Notes: a model not told the origin generated them from the sequence alone. Positions 50,876 to 63,484 are shown, counted from the first letter of the stretch. The stretch: 64,000 nucleotides of DNA from a bacterium (GCA_024231955.1 JAAEPZ010000764.1:1-64000), one strand, 5' to 3'. Numbers and translations: made by a program.

Positions 50876-52438
50876 ATGGTGAACAGGATCAGGATGAAAG
50901 TACGATATATCCGGACATTGTGCCTGGCCACCCTGCTGGTGTCGACTCCGTTCAACGCCTCCGGGGAGGAGGGGGAGCGTGAGACGAGCTACGTATACCC
51001 CCCTTTCAAACACACCCTGGGGATGAACCGCGTGGGCACGTTGGAGTTGAAGCTGTTCCTGGGCCCCGGAACCTCATTCCGTAACCCGCAGGGCGTGACG
51101 GCCGTGAAGATGCGTGATCGGGATGATCCCAAAACCGAACGTGATGACGACGAACTCACGCTTTTCATGGTCAATTCCGGTGCCGGACAGATCTTCTACA
51201 ACCCATCCCTCTATTCCGTATCCAAGTATGGCGGCAGGGGGAGTGGCGAGGGTGAGTTCCTCGATCCCCGCGGTATCGGAGCCGATCGTGACGGCAATGT
51301 GGTCATAGCCGACACCGGCAACCAGCGCCTGGTGATGTTGCGTCTGGGCGATGATCTGCGTTGGGTCGGTGAGATCAAGGATGCCAACGGCCCCTTCACG
51401 CCAACCGATGTGGTTCTGGCCGACGGCCTGATCTGGGTTACCGATTACTCCGGCAACAGGATCATCCGTTTCGATATGAGCGGAGCCTTCCTCGGAGAGT
51501 GGCCGCTGGAGTTGACCGCTGGTCTCGCCGGTCCCCTGGCCCTGACCGTGATGAGCGAGGATGATCCCTGGAATCCTCTCCACCGTTTCACGATGGTGGT
51601 GGTGGACAGCGGGGGCGAGCGGGTGAGGACGATCAACGGCAAGCGCAGGGAGGTCGCCATCAAACTAGCGGACGAAGTGTTCCCGTCTCCAGGTCTGTTC
51701 GGGTATCCGGTGGTGGATCTGCATGGACAGATCCTTCTGCCCGACTCTCTGGGCGGAAGGATCGCAAAGCTGGGTCGCAACCTGACGCCCCTGACCGTTT
51801 TTGATCATGTAGATGATGATACACCGCTGCGGAGCCCCAATTCGCTGGCGATCTACCGACGATTCGGTCAGCTCTTCATCCTGGAGAACAACGGCGGCTG
51901 CTATGCCTGGACCGGTACCGACATCACTGACGCCAGGATCGTCGACAAGCGGACCGGTCGCCGTCACAACCTCAAGCTTGAGATCACTCTGACGGAGCCG
52001 AGTTTCCTGACGGTCTCCCTGATCGAGCCGGGAGCTGCGGATCTGGCGCTGATACTCGAGAAAAGATTCAGGGCCGGTACCCGGCAGGAGTGGCTGCGTT
52101 TGCCCAGGGAGCCTGTTCCCGGTGCGACCATCCGCATCGAAGCGACGCCGACCTACTCCGCTCGCAAGAAACTGACCGTCGTGCGGGTGCTCGATGACCT
52201 GTTGCCGAAGGCGGCTGCGGAGATCGATTCCGTAATCCCCCCTGCGGCGACCGGCGAAAAGGGGTTGTCGGATCAGTTCTCCGGCGAGCCTGCATCACCG
52301 GCGCTGCCCGACAGCGGGCGGAGCACCGCCGCGGAGGACAATCTCCCGGGAGTCTGGATAGATATTGCTCAACCTGACGGCGAGAGCGTCGATGATGATG
52401 GGGAGACCACGTTCCCGGGAGAGACCACCACACCATGA
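50876..52438 (+). CDS. secreted NHL/beta-propeller repeat protein
   Basis: The 520-residue protein has a signal peptide (YIRTLCLATLLVSTPFNASG, residues 11-30). Several blades of an NHL-type propeller follow, such as GEFLDPRGIGADRDGNVVIA, DTGNQRLVMLRLGDD and WVTDYSGNRIIRFD. The C-terminal quarter is a beta-rich region (FLTVSLIEPGAAD), then an acidic, disordered tail. It probably acts outside the inner membrane. No catalytic motif is visible. It overlaps the next gene by four bases, so the two are co-translated. ATG 50894 is a second possible start. Confidence 0.78.
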   Translation: MVNRIRMKVRYIRTLCLATLLVSTPFNASGEEGERETSYVYPPFKHTLGMNRVGTLELKLFLGPGTSFRNPQGVTAVKMRDRDDPKTERDDDELTLFMVNSGAGQIFYNPSLYSVSKYGGRGSGEGEFLDPRGIGADRDGNVVIADTGNQRLVMLRLGDDLRWVGEIKDANGPFTPTDVVLADGLIWVTDYSGNRIIRFDMSGAFLGEWPLELTAGLAGPLALTVMSEDDPWNPLHRFTMVVVDSGGERVRTINGKRREVAIKLADEVFPSPGLFGYPVVDLHGQILLPDSLGGRIAKLGRNLTPLTVFDHVDDDTPLRSPNSLAIYRRFGQLFILENNGGCYAWTGTDITDARIVDKRTGRRHNLKLEITLTEPSFLTVSLIEPGAADLALILEKRFRAGTRQEWLRLPREPVPGATIRIEATPTYSARKKLTVVRVLDDLLPKAAAEIDSVIPPAATGEKGLSDQFSGEPASPALPDSGRSTAAEDNLPGVWIDIAQPDGESVDDDGETTFPGETTTP

Positions 52439-53010
52439 AAGCCATCTGGCATACCGAATGGGTGCGCAAGGGGTTGCATCTGGCGACCGTGGGTATCCCG
52501 CTGACGATATGGTTCATGCCGCGCTCATTCTGGCAATGGCCCCTGATCATCGGTACGATCATTGTGGTGATCATCGAGCTGATCCGCTTCGGTCACCCGG
52601 GTTTCGGCGCCCTGTTTCGTCGAGTCCTCGGCCCCTATATGCGACGCCATGAGCAGGACGAACTCATGGGCTCCACCTACCTCACGATAGCCTGTCTTCT
52701 CAGCGCATTCCTGCTGCCGCGCGAAATAGCGGTAGCCGTTATGGGCTACCTCATCCTTGGTGATGGTCTGGCCGGTCTGGTTGGTCGTACCTGGGGCAGG
52801 ATCCCCATCGGGTTCCACAAAACGCTGGAGGGCACCGTCACCGGTTTTTTAGTGAACCTCGGAGTGGGGTTGCTGATATTCCGTGATCCTGTCCCGGCTC
52901 TGGTGGGGGCGGCGGTAGCCAGCGCGGCGGAGTACCTGCCTATTCCACTCGATGACAATCTGGCAATCCCGCTTGCCAGTGGCGTCGTACTCGTTCTGTC
53001 GGGACTGTAA
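52435..53010 (+). CDS. dolichol/phytol kinase-like integral membrane protein
   Basis: The 191-residue protein has about six membrane helices. The family's signature is present: GYLILGDGLAGLVGR, a Gly-rich loop, and FHKTLEGTVTGF, which matches the KT/KS-LEG motif of CTP-dependent polyprenol/phytol kinases (SEC59/VTE5 family). The reaction would phosphorylate an isoprenoid or lipid alcohol at the membrane. It starts on the ATGA overlap with the NHL-repeat gene. The substrate cannot be told from the sequence; related CDP-alcohol enzymes share the fold. Confidence 0.75.
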   Translation: MKAIWHTEWVRKGLHLATVGIPLTIWFMPRSFWQWPLIIGTIIVVIIELIRFGHPGFGALFRRVLGPYMRRHEQDELMGSTYLTIACLLSAFLLPREIAVAVMGYLILGDGLAGLVGRTWGRIPIGFHKTLEGTVTGFLVNLGVGLLIFRDPVPALVGAAVASAAEYLPIPLDDNLAIPLASGVVLVLSGL

Positions 53011-53050
53011 CGGTCCAATAATCGCCCTGATCTACCCGGCAGGTCCCCGT

Positions 53051-53079
53051 TTGACACCCGTCCCGGGTGTGTTTACATT
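53051..53079 (+). promoter_or_regulatory. sigma-70 promoter of secA with an overlapping dyad
   Basis: TTGACA (53051-53056), 17-base spacer and TACATT (53074-53079). The perfect inverted repeat ACACCCG-TCC-CGGGTGT (53054-53070) overlaps the -35 box and spacer, as a repressor site would. Confidence 0.6.
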
Positions 53080-53132
53080 GGATGCTGTCGGTAAAATCCT
53101 GATAATAATGGTGGCTACAAAGGGAGCGTTGC

Positions 53133-56100
53133 ATGCCCTTCGGATTCTTCAAGAAATTCTTCGGCACCCAGATGGAGCGTGAGCAGAAACGCATTGAACC
53201 CATCGTGGCGCAAATCAATGAGATATGCGATAGCTACGGCTCGCTGCCCGAAGATGGCCTGCCGACCAAGACCGAGGAGTTCAGACAGCGGCTTGCAGCC
53301 GGTGAAACAACCGATGATCTGCTTCCCGAGGCCTTCGCCCTGGTGAAGGAGGCCTGTCGCCGCATGATGGGTCGTGAGCATGAGCTCCTCGGCTCCCAGG
53401 TCGAATGGGGGATGATCCCCTTCGACGTACAGCTGTTCGGCGGCATTATCCTCAACAGCGGGCAGATTGCCGAAATGGCCACCGGTGAGGGCAAAACCCT
53501 GGTCGCCACGCTGCCCCTCTATTTGAATGCACTGGCGGGCAAGGGTGCCCATCTGGTCACCGTCAACGATTATCTGGCCGAACGCGATGCCGAGTGGATG
53601 AGACCGATTTTCGAGAGTCTGGGGCTCACGGTCGGTGTCCTCCTGCCCCGTATGACGCCGGAGAACCGGCAGAGGGCCTATCGTTGCGACATCACCTACG
53701 GCACCAACAGCGAATTCGGCTTCGACTACCTGCGCGACAATATGGTGGGGAGCGCCGACCAGCAGGTGCAGCGCGGCTTCCATTTCGCCATTGTCGATGA
53801 GGTCGACAGTATCCTGGTCGATGAAGCGCGAACCCCCTTGATCATCAGCGGGCCTGTGCGCGGATCATCTTCCGACGAGAAATTCCGTGAACATCGTCCG
53901 ATGGTCGAATCTCTGTTCCGCAAGCAGCAGACACTGGTCAACAGGATGGTGGCTGAGGTAGAGAAACTCGCCAAACAGCAGGCGCAGGAGGCCGATGACG
54001 ACCGGCGGTGGCAGATGGGCACCATGCTGCTGCAGCTGCGCCATGGCGCCCCGAAGAACAAGCGGTTCATGCGTTTGATGCAGGAGGAGGGGATGGCCTC
54101 CCTGGTCACCCAGGTGGAGAATGCCAACATCCGCGACAAGACGATGCATGAACTGGATTCGGTGCTCTATTTCGGCATCGACGAGAAGGGGCACTCCATC
54201 GAGCTGATGGAGATGGGGCTCGATTCCCTGAGTGAGAAGGACCGGGGGGTGTTCGTCCTGCCCGACATCTCGGAGAAGGTCGGACAGATCGATGCCGATC
54301 CCGATCTCGACTCCAAACAGAAAGCGATTGCGCGCGAGGAGGCGCACCGCGAATATGCTGAGCGGAGCGAACTGATCCACATGGTGCAGCAGCTCCTCCG
54401 GGCCTACAGTCTGTACGAGAAGGATATCGAATACGTCGTCCAGGAGGGGAAGGTCCAGATCGTCGATGAGTTCACCGGACGCGTGCTGCACGGGCGGCGT
54501 TACTCGGACGGCCTGCACCAGGCGATCGAGGCCAAGGAGGGGGTCCGGATCGAGGGGCAGACCCAGACCTACGCCACGATCACCTATCAGAACTTCTTCA
54601 GGATGTACGAGAAGCTGACCGGCATGACCGGTACGGCGATCACCGAAGAGACCGAATTCTGGGAGATCTACAAGCTCAAGGTGATGGTCATCCCGACAAA
54701 CCAACCGATCGCCCGTGACGACATGGAGGATCGCATCTACCGCACCCGCAAGGAGAAGGTGGAGGCGATTCTGAACGAGGTGAGACGGCTGCACGATATC
54801 GGCCTGCCGGTATTGGTCGGTACGGTATCGGTCGAGTTCAGTGAGATGCTCAGCCGGCTGCTCAAGGGGCGGAACGTCCCCCACAGCGTCCTCAACGCGA
54901 AGCAGCATCAGAGCGAGGCGCAGATCGTCGCCAACGCCGGGCAGCCCGGTGCGGTGACCATCGCGACGAACATGGCCGGTCGCGGTACGGATATCAAACT
55001 GCATCCGGGTGTGGTGGACGGCTCCGGTCTGAAGATCGAACTTGAGGAGCTGCCGGAGGACATCACCCTGGGGCTGCAGATTCTCGGCACCGAGCGGCAC
55101 GAGAGTCGCCGGATCGATCGCCAGCTGCGCGGGCGTGCGGGGCGTCAGGGCGATCCGGGCCGCAGCCTGTTCTTCCTCTCGCTCGAGGATAACCTCATGC
55201 GCCTGTTCTCGGGTGACCGCATGGGGCAGGTCATGGACAGGATCGGCGTTCAGGAGGGCGAGGTCATTGCCCACCGTCTGGTCACCCAGGCGATCGAGCG
55301 TGCGCAAAAGCGGGTCGAGGCCTACAACTTCGACATCCGCAAGAACCTGATCAAGTATGACGATGTGATGAATGCCCAGCGCGAGGTCGTCTACGACCGG
55401 CGTGAGTTCTATCTGAAGAACGAGGACATCAGCGAGGAGCTGGAGGACAAGAGCTACAACGTCGTCAACGAGCTGCTGGACAAGCACATCCCCGAGCGCA
55501 CCCACACCGAGGATTGGGAAACGGACGGTTTGTTCCTCGAGCTGGAGGCAATCTTCCTGGGGGATCTAAGCCTGCCCGGGGAGGATCTGGAGCTCCTTGA
55601 CCGGGATCAGTTCCGCAACCATCTCATTGAGAGGGCGACAGGCAGGTTGAACGACCGTCGCAACGCCTTGCCGGGAGACATCTTCGCGCAGGTCGCCCGC
55701 TTCGCCCTGCTCCGCAGCCTGGACGAGGCGTGGAAAGACCATCTTCTCGAGCTGGACAATCTGAAGAGCGGCATCGGCCTGCGCGCCTATGCCCAGAAGG
55801 ATCCGCTCATAGAGTTCAAATCGGAGGGTTTCGCGCTCTTCGAGGAGTTCATCAGCAGGGTGGATCGCGATTCGCTGTATACCCTGTTCCATCTTGAGGT
55901 GAGAACAGCCCCCGAGACTTACGAGGGGGAGGACCTTTCCCAGGTCAAGACGGAACACGATTCGGCCGATTCATATAAGGACGCTGCGCAAAAACAACGG
56001 GCCCAGGCGGCGCAAAACCCGCAGGCCGGCGGTCGTGCCCCCTCGGCCGCAGATGCCATCTCGGCGGACGGGCGCCCGCAAGGGAAGCCGCAACCGGTCG

Positions 56101-56192
56101 TCCACGATGCCCCCAAGGTGGGGCGAAACGACCCCTGTTCCTGCGGCAGTGGCCGCAAGTACAAGAAATGCTGTGGTCGTCAAGGAAGTTAA
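53133..56192 (+). CDS. secA: preprotein translocase ATPase SecA (long FCB-type)
   Basis: SecA drives protein export through SecYEG. The 1,019-residue protein has Walker A TGEGKT (from residue 117), [20 protein letters not shown] at about 221-240, [11 protein letters not shown] and [13 protein letters not shown] of the second motor domain. It has a metal-binding C-terminus [16 protein letters not shown] charged helical insertion of about 120 residues (roughly 245-365) separates the first motor domain from the preprotein-binding part. Similar large insertions occur in Bacteroidota and related SecA proteins. ATG 53133 follows AAAGGGAG. Confidence 0.97.
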   Translation: MPFGFFKKFFGTQMEREQKRIEPIVAQINEICDSYGSLPEDGLPTKTEEFRQRLAAGETTDDLLPEAFALVKEACRRMMGREHELLGSQVEWGMIPFDVQLFGGIILNSGQIAEMATGEGKTLVATLPLYLNALAGKGAHLVTVNDYLAERDAEWMRPIFESLGLTVGVLLPRMTPENRQRAYRCDITYGTNSEFGFDYLRDNMVGSADQQVQRGFHFAIVDEVDSILVDEARTPLIISGPVRGSSSDEKFREHRPMVESLFRKQQTLVNRMVAEVEKLAKQQAQEADDDRRWQMGTMLLQLRHGAPKNKRFMRLMQEEGMASLVTQVENANIRDKTMHELDSVLYFGIDEKGHSIELMEMGLDSLSEKDRGVFVLPDISEKVGQIDADPDLDSKQKAIAREEAHREYAERSELIHMVQQLLRAYSLYEKDIEYVVQEGKVQIVDEFTGRVLHGRRYSDGLHQAIEAKEGVRIEGQTQTYATITYQNFFRMYEKLTGMTGTAITEETEFWEIYKLKVMVIPTNQPIARDDMEDRIYRTRKEKVEAILNEVRRLHDIGLPVLVGTVSVEFSEMLSRLLKGRNVPHSVLNAKQHQSEAQIVANAGQPGAVTIATNMAGRGTDIKLHPGVVDGSGLKIELEELPEDITLGLQILGTERHESRRIDRQLRGRAGRQGDPGRSLFFLSLEDNLMRLFSGDRMGQVMDRIGVQEGEVIAHRLVTQAIERAQKRVEAYNFDIRKNLIKYDDVMNAQREVVYDRREFYLKNEDISEELEDKSYNVVNELLDKHIPERTHTEDWETDGLFLELEAIFLGDLSLPGEDLELLDRDQFRNHLIERATGRLNDRRNALPGDIFAQVARFALLRSLDEAWKDHLLELDNLKSGIGLRAYAQKDPLIEFKSEGFALFEEFISRVDRDSLYTLFHLEVRTAPETYEGEDLSQVKTEHDSADSYKDAAQKQRAQAAQNPQAGGRAPSAADAISADGRPQGKPQPVVHDAPKVGRNDPCSCGSGRKYKKCCGRQGS

Positions 56193-56318
56193 GTGGGTGA
56201 AACAGCGTAGGTTCTGGCGTTCATCCCCTTGGTTTGTCCGCTGGGGATAAAAAAGGGGGCTGGACTCTCATAGTATCAAGTGCTAGCTTGCCGCCCGAGT
56301 TAGATCGGAGAAGACATC

Positions 56319-56768
56319 ATGCAGAAGCGGCTCAAAGAATTTGTCATATACATCCTGGAGAACAGCGACAATCTGGGTCCCGAAGAGCGGGCTCAGTTGG
56401 AGGAGATGCGTGAGCGCCTCAACCTGAACGGTTTTCCCTTCGCTGAGATCGAGGAGACTTTGCAGTACATCATGTCCATGGGACAGGAGGGTGCCGAGGC
56501 TCAGAAGGCGCGTATGATGCTGCTGACGGATGATGCCAGGGAATATCTGGCCCGGGTCGTGCTCAACGGCCTGTTGAGCTCTGAACAGGAGGAGGAGGTG
56601 CTGGCGCGGGCCGGTCGCCTGTTCCAGGATGGTGTCGAACTGGCGGATGTCCAGTTCCTGATCGCTTCATTGATCTTCGATGAAAATCTCGTCAACTATT
56701 TCGGCGCCGAATTTCACGAGCTCGACGGTGGTTTTCACCAGGAGCAGCGCCGAAAACTGATGCACTGA
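56319..56768 (+). CDS. DUF494/Smg family protein
   Basis: The 149-residue helical protein matches the Smg pattern: an opening KEFVIYILEN, a helix LNLNGFPFAEIEETLQYI, then ARVVLNGLLSSEQEEEVLARA and a late DVQFLIASLIFDENL segment. Smg/DUF494 genes usually lie beside topA or dprA in proteobacteria, and topA follows 23 bases after this one. The function of Smg is not established. Confidence 0.7.
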   Translation: MQKRLKEFVIYILENSDNLGPEERAQLEEMRERLNLNGFPFAEIEETLQYIMSMGQEGAEAQKARMMLLTDDAREYLARVVLNGLLSSEQEEEVLARAGRLFQDGVELADVQFLIASLIFDENLVNYFGAEFHELDGGFHQEQRRKLMH

Positions 56769-56791
56769 AAAGCAGGACGGAGTCTGTTGCG

Positions 56792-59062
<2,271 letters not shown>

Positions 59063-59065
59063 ACC

Positions 59066-60382
59066 ATGAGCGTGAACCGCAAAGTGATGATTATCGGTGC
59101 AGGCCTCGCCGGGTGCGAGGCCGCGCTGTTTCTGGCCGCCAATGGCGTCGATGTGGTTCTGCATGAGCAGAAACCTCTGCGACGCTCTCCCGCCCACCGC
59201 CTGGACGGACCGGCCGAGCTGGTCTGCAGCAACTCCCTGAAATCGATCCGGGAGGATAGCGCCGGCGGGGTCTTCAAGGCGGAGTTGAAGATGCTCGGCA
59301 GCAGGTTGCTGCCGCTGGCCGAAGGTTGCGCTCTCCCCGCGGGGGCGGCGCTGGCGGTGGATCCCCTCCATTTCTCGGAGGTCGTGGCGCAGGCGCTCGC
59401 GGAGAATCCCCGAATCGAGATCAGACCCGAAGAGGTGCTGGAGTTGCCGAAGGATGGCCTGTGCATCGTCGCCAGCGGTCCGCTGACCTCGGATGCGCTG
59501 AGCGAGTCGATCGAGGAGCACTTCGGTCGGGGGCGCGCCAGTTTTTTCGATGCCATCGCCCCGACCGTCATCCGGGAGAGCCTGACGGACGATGCCCTGT
59601 TCGCCGCCAGCCGTTACGACAAGGGTGACGCCGACTACCTCAATGCGCCTTTGGACAAGGAGTGCTACGAGGCATTCGTCGCCGCGCTGGTCGAGGCCGA
59701 GCCCTACCCGGCGCGCGACTTCGAGGCCGATGTGCCCTACTTCGAATCCTGTCTTCCCGTCGAGGTGATCGCCGCCCGCGGACCCGACACCCTCCGTTTC
59801 GGACCGTTCCGTCCCGTTGGTCTGCATGATCCCGCTACAGGGCGACGCCCCTGGGCCGTCCTCCAGTTGCGCCGCGAGAATACCTCCGGCACGCTCTGGG
59901 GGCTGGTCGGCTGCCAGACCCGACTGCGGATCGCCGATCAGAAACGGATCTTCGGCCTGATCCCCGCGCTGGCCACGGCCGAATATGCCCGCCATGGCGC
60001 CATGCACCGCAATTTCTTTCTGGAGTACCCCGCCACCCTCACTGCCCGCCAGGAGAGTCAGCGGCGCTCCGGTCTGTTCTTCGCCGGTCAGATGACCGGG
60101 GTTGAGGGCTATGTGGAGTCGATGGGGAGCGGTTTGCTGGCTGCCAGGCACATCCTTGCCGATCTGGACGGGGCGGACAATGAGCTGCCGCCGGAGGTCA
60201 CCCTGACGGGAGCTCTGGCCCGTTTTCTCCCGGATCAGGAGCCCGGGCGCGTGCAGCCGATGAATGTTTCATTCGGTTTGTTGCCCCCCCTGACCGAAAA
60301 GGTACGGGGTAAGAGGGCGCGCAAGGAGGCCCACGGAATCCGGGCGCTGGCGGCGATGAGGGACTGGCTGGGGCGGAACTAG
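59066..60382 (+). CDS. trmFO: tRNA m5U54 methyltransferase TrmFO
   Basis: TrmFO methylates U54 of tRNA with methylene-tetrahydrofolate and FAD. The 438-residue protein has the FAD loop MIIGAGLAGCEAALFLA, AELVCSNSLKSIREDSAGG (typical of TrmFO) and GVEGYVESMGSGLLAARHI near the end. The usual CxPxE-type features of GidA are absent, as expected for TrmFO. The order topA-trmFO-xerC is common in several phyla. Confidence 0.95.
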   Translation: MSVNRKVMIIGAGLAGCEAALFLAANGVDVVLHEQKPLRRSPAHRLDGPAELVCSNSLKSIREDSAGGVFKAELKMLGSRLLPLAEGCALPAGAALAVDPLHFSEVVAQALAENPRIEIRPEEVLELPKDGLCIVASGPLTSDALSESIEEHFGRGRASFFDAIAPTVIRESLTDDALFAASRYDKGDADYLNAPLDKECYEAFVAALVEAEPYPARDFEADVPYFESCLPVEVIAARGPDTLRFGPFRPVGLHDPATGRRPWAVLQLRRENTSGTLWGLVGCQTRLRIADQKRIFGLIPALATAEYARHGAMHRNFFLEYPATLTARQESQRRSGLFFAGQMTGVEGYVESMGSGLLAARHILADLDGADNELPPEVTLTGALARFLPDQEPGRVQPMNVSFGLLPPLTEKVRGKRARKEAHGIRALAAMRDWLGRN

Positions 60383-60415
60383 CAGGCGGCATTTACCACT
60401 AGTCGAATCAATGAC

Positions 60416-60445
60416 TTGCGGCATCCGCCATGGCTTTGCTAATTT
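60416..60445 (+). promoter_or_regulatory. possible promoter before xerC
   Basis: TTGCGG, 18-base spacer and TAATTT with TGC just before the -10 (an extended -10). It ends only seven bases before the ATG, so a transcript would be almost leaderless. Confidence 0.3.
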
Positions 60446-60451
60446 TAACGC

Positions 60452-61354
60452 ATGCAGACAATTCGGAATGAATTCGCACAATACCTGGCCGTGGAGAGGG
60501 CCTATTCGGATCACACCTGCGCGGCGTACGGTCGTGATCTCGATCAATATCTGGACTTTCTCGATTTCGATGGCAATGTTACCTCCCTGGATGTAGACCG
60601 GCAGACGATCCGCAGGTTTCTGGCTCTGGTACGGAGAGACGCTTTCGTCATCAGGGAGAAGCGACGCCCGATAAGCGAACGGACGATCGCGCGCAAGCTG
60701 TCGGCGCTCCGTTGTTTCTATCGCTTCCTCAAATTACGGGGGCTGCTGACCACGGATCCCGCGGCGCTGGTGCAGATTCCCAAAACGGCGAAGACGTTAC
60801 CGGTCTTCGCCGAGGAGGGCTGGGTGCACAGGATGATGGCTCTGCCCGATACGAAAAACCCGGCGGGGTTGCGGGACAAGACGATTCTGGAGCTGCTCTA
60901 CGGCACGGGTCTGAGGTTGTCGGAGCTGCGCAATCTGAAGAGAGACGACCTCAACTTGCCCGACGGTCTGTTCCGCATATTCGGCAAGGGGGGGAAGGAG
61001 CGGGTCGTACCGCTGCAGGGCGAGGCCGAGCGCTGGCTCAAACGCTGGCTCGCCGCGGATGCGTCGGGAGAGGATGAGTTCATATTCCCCGGCAGGAGGA
61101 GCGGCAGGCCGCTAGGCAGTCGCACGATTCAGCGCGTGGTGGAGCGCTACCTGAAACAGGTGGCGACGTTGAGCAGAATGAGTCCCCACGTGCTCAGACA
61201 CAGTTTCGCCACGCACCTGTTGGCGCGCGGCGCCGATCTGCGTTCGATTCAGGAGATGCTGGGACACGCCAGCCTGACGAGCACCCAGATCTACACGCAT
61301 GTTACTACGGAGAAACTGAAGGCGGTGCACCGCAAGGCGCACCCCAGAGGATAA
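60452..61354 (+). CDS. xerC: site-specific tyrosine recombinase XerC
   Basis: XerC resolves chromosome dimers at dif with XerD. The 300-residue protein has a SAM-like N-terminal domain (EFAQYLAVERAYSDHTCAAY) and the catalytic core: Arg in GTGLRLSELR, Lys in GKGGKERVVPL, HVLRHSFATHLL (His-x-x-Arg), the LGHAS His and the nucleophile Tyr in TQIYTHV. No mobile element or att-like repeat adjoins it. Together with the topA-trmFO neighbours this indicates the housekeeping enzyme instead of an integrase. Confidence 0.92.
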   Translation: MQTIRNEFAQYLAVERAYSDHTCAAYGRDLDQYLDFLDFDGNVTSLDVDRQTIRRFLALVRRDAFVIREKRRPISERTIARKLSALRCFYRFLKLRGLLTTDPAALVQIPKTAKTLPVFAEEGWVHRMMALPDTKNPAGLRDKTILELLYGTGLRLSELRNLKRDDLNLPDGLFRIFGKGGKERVVPLQGEAERWLKRWLAADASGEDEFIFPGRRSGRPLGSRTIQRVVERYLKQVATLSRMSPHVLRHSFATHLLARGADLRSIQEMLGHASLTSTQIYTHVTTEKLKAVHRKAHPRG

Positions 61355-61375
61355 ATATCGAAAACGGAGGACATC

Positions 61376-62302
61376 ATGTCTACACCCAAAGATTTCATTT
61401 CGCTCGCCGATTGGAGCACCGACGATCTCACGCGACTCCTGGAGCTGGCGATGGAGCAGAAGCGCACCCTGAAAAAAGAGGGGCGCCTGCCCGCCAGTCA
61501 TGCCGGCAAGGTCCTGGGCTGTCTGTTCCACAAGCCCAGCCTGCGCACGCGCATCAGCTTCGAGGTCGCCATCCGCCAACTCGGCGGTTCGAGCCTTTAC
61601 ATCACGGACAAGGAGATCGGCCTGGGAAGCCGGGAGGCGCCCCAGGATGTGGCGCGGGTGCTGGAGCGCTACCTGGACGGCGTGATGATCCGAACCTTCG
61701 CCCACGAAAACGCCACGGTGTTGGGTCGCAACGCCACGACGATTCCCGTCATCAACGGCTTGACCGACCTGCTCCATCCCTGTCAGTTGATGGCGGACCT
61801 GCAGACGATTCTGGAGCACAAGGGGCGGCTCGATGATCTCCGCGTGGTCTACATCGGCGACGGCAACAATATGGCCAACAGCTGGCTCAACGCCGCCGGA
61901 CGCTTCCCCTTCGATCTGGTGATCAGCAATCCCGGCGGTTTCGAACCGGATACCGCCGTGCTCGAAAACGCCCGCCGCATCAATCCTGGTTTGAAGTACG
62001 AGGCGATCGCCGATCCCGTCAAGGCGATCGAGGGGGCCGATGTCGTGTACACCGACACCTGGACCAGCATGGGGCAGGAGGAGGAGGCCAAGGAGCGTCG
62101 GGATGTCTTCGCCGCCTACCAGGTCAACAATGAATTGCTGGCCAAGACTGGCAAGAAGGACACAATCCTCATGCACTGCCTGCCTGCGCATCGCGGCGAG
62201 GAGGTTACAGATGAGGTGCTCGACGGTCCGCAGTCTGTGGTTTTCGACGAAGCCGAGAATCGCATGCACGCGCAGCGTGCCATCCTGTTTGAGTTGATGT
62301 AG
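61376..62302 (+). CDS. argF: ornithine carbamoyltransferase
   Basis: ArgF makes citrulline from ornithine and carbamoyl phosphate. The 308-residue protein has the carbamoyl-phosphate loop KPSLRTRISFEVA (usually S-T-R-T-R; here SLRTR), LLHPCQLMAD, the ornithine loop YTDTWTSMGQE and MHCLPAHRGEEVT. The length is normal. The start follows GGAGG. It lies alone among non-arginine genes. Confidence 0.95.
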   Translation: MSTPKDFISLADWSTDDLTRLLELAMEQKRTLKKEGRLPASHAGKVLGCLFHKPSLRTRISFEVAIRQLGGSSLYITDKEIGLGSREAPQDVARVLERYLDGVMIRTFAHENATVLGRNATTIPVINGLTDLLHPCQLMADLQTILEHKGRLDDLRVVYIGDGNNMANSWLNAAGRFPFDLVISNPGGFEPDTAVLENARRINPGLKYEAIADPVKAIEGADVVYTDTWTSMGQEEEAKERRDVFAAYQVNNELLAKTGKKDTILMHCLPAHRGEEVTDEVLDGPQSVVFDEAENRMHAQRAILFELM

Positions 62303-63484
62303 ATGTTGCGGGTGGGGGCGGTACTCCTGCTGCTGCTGGCGCTGTTCCTGGGGTGTGCGCGTATCATCGCACCCTCGGGCGGCCCCGCGGATGAGACCCC
62401 CGCCCGGCTGGTCGCCGGCGATCCGCCCGACGGGGCCCTGAACACGGGGCCCCTGGGCATCATCACGATCTCCTTCGACGAGAGGGTGGAGCGTGCGAGC
62501 GTTCTCGATCACCTCTTCACCGATCCTCCCAATCTCATCCGTCGAGTGCATTGGCCCGAGGACACCATGCTGGTTGTCGAATTCTGGCAGAAGTTCAGAC
62601 CGGACACGACCGTGGCCGTCTACCTGACACCCGGCTGGAACGACTATCACTATGTTGCCCAACCGGAGTGGCAGATCCATCACTTCGCGACCGGGGACAG
62701 TCTCCTCCCCGGATGGTTCGGGGGCAAATGCACATTCAAGGGGAACGCGAGTCGTCGCATGCACCTGCGACTCGCCGACGCCGCCGGTGAGGTTGAGCGG
62801 GAGACGGTTCCCGACGGGCGCGGAGGTTTTACTTTCCGCCATCTGCCCGCGGATGGGCGGAGCTGGTTGCTGTGGGCGTTCGAGGATATCGACGGCGACA
62901 GCCTGTTCGATCCCGTGATGGATTTCGCCGACACGTTGCCCGACAGTCTGCTGCGCCTGACGCCGGAAAGTCGGTTCCAACTTGATCTGGCTCTGAATGT
63001 AATCGATCCCGACGAACCCGGAGAGGTGACGGGTTCGTTCGCCTGTCGCGACACGATGCCTGGGTATTTTCTGATCCGAGCGCTCAGGGATTCTCTACGC
63101 CAGTTTGGAGATTCCCTGCCCGTGACCGAACCCGGGTTGCTGCCCGACAGTCTCCTTGCCAATCTCTATGGTCCGGTGCAGAGCGAGTATACCTGGCTGA
63201 AGGGGGAGGGGGCGTTCACTATTGAAGGTGTGGCGCCGGGCGAATTGCTCCTGTTCATCCACAAGGATGTCACCCCCGATTCTCTCTGGGATCCGGTCAC
63301 CGAGCCGGCCTGGCTCGATCCGGTGCCCAGGGTGCTGCTGCCGGGCGGTAATCTGCAATGGTCACGCTTCAGTTTCCCTGCCGCCGATTCGACAGTGCTG
63401 TCCGCGGAGGAGAGGAACATCGACTCTCCGGGCGCCGAGGATGATAAAGATTCAGGGGGGGCAACCACAGGGAGCGACAGATGA
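62303..63484 (+). CDS. lipoprotein with an Ig-like (Big_5/SbsA) domain
   Basis: The 393-residue protein has a lipoprotein signal (LRVGAVLLLLLALFLGC, Cys18). The Big_5-type Ig domain opens IIAPSGGPADETPARLVAGD and ISFDERVERASV. The remainder is beta-rich with acidic loops (FEDIDGDSLFDPV). The C-terminal 30 residues are disordered. Lipoproteins of this kind are common in FCB bacteria; the function is unknown. The start ATG follows the argF stop directly without a clear ribosome site. It overlaps the next gene by four bases. Confidence 0.78.
   Translation: MLRVGAVLLLLLALFLGCARIIAPSGGPADETPARLVAGDPPDGALNTGPLGIITISFDERVERASVLDHLFTDPPNLIRRVHWPEDTMLVVEFWQKFRPDTTVAVYLTPGWNDYHYVAQPEWQIHHFATGDSLLPGWFGGKCTFKGNASRRMHLRLADAAGEVERETVPDGRGGFTFRHLPADGRSWLLWAFEDIDGDSLFDPVMDFADTLPDSLLRLTPESRFQLDLALNVIDPDEPGEVTGSFACRDTMPGYFLIRALRDSLRQFGDSLPVTEPGLLPDSLLANLYGPVQSEYTWLKGEGAFTIEGVAPGELLLFIHKDVTPDSLWDPVTEPAWLDPVPRVLLPGGNLQWSRFSFPAADSTVLSAEERNIDSPGAEDDKDSGGATTGSDR

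Noticed and set aside
56224..56246. ATCCCC/GGGGAT hairpin after secA as its terminator
   Set aside because: It is followed by A residues on the + strand, not T residues, and the loop is long.
60452..61354. The tyrosine recombinase as an integrase of a mobile island
   Set aside because: Neighbours topA and trmFO are the usual partners of xerC, and no tRNA, att-like repeat or cargo genes adjoin it.
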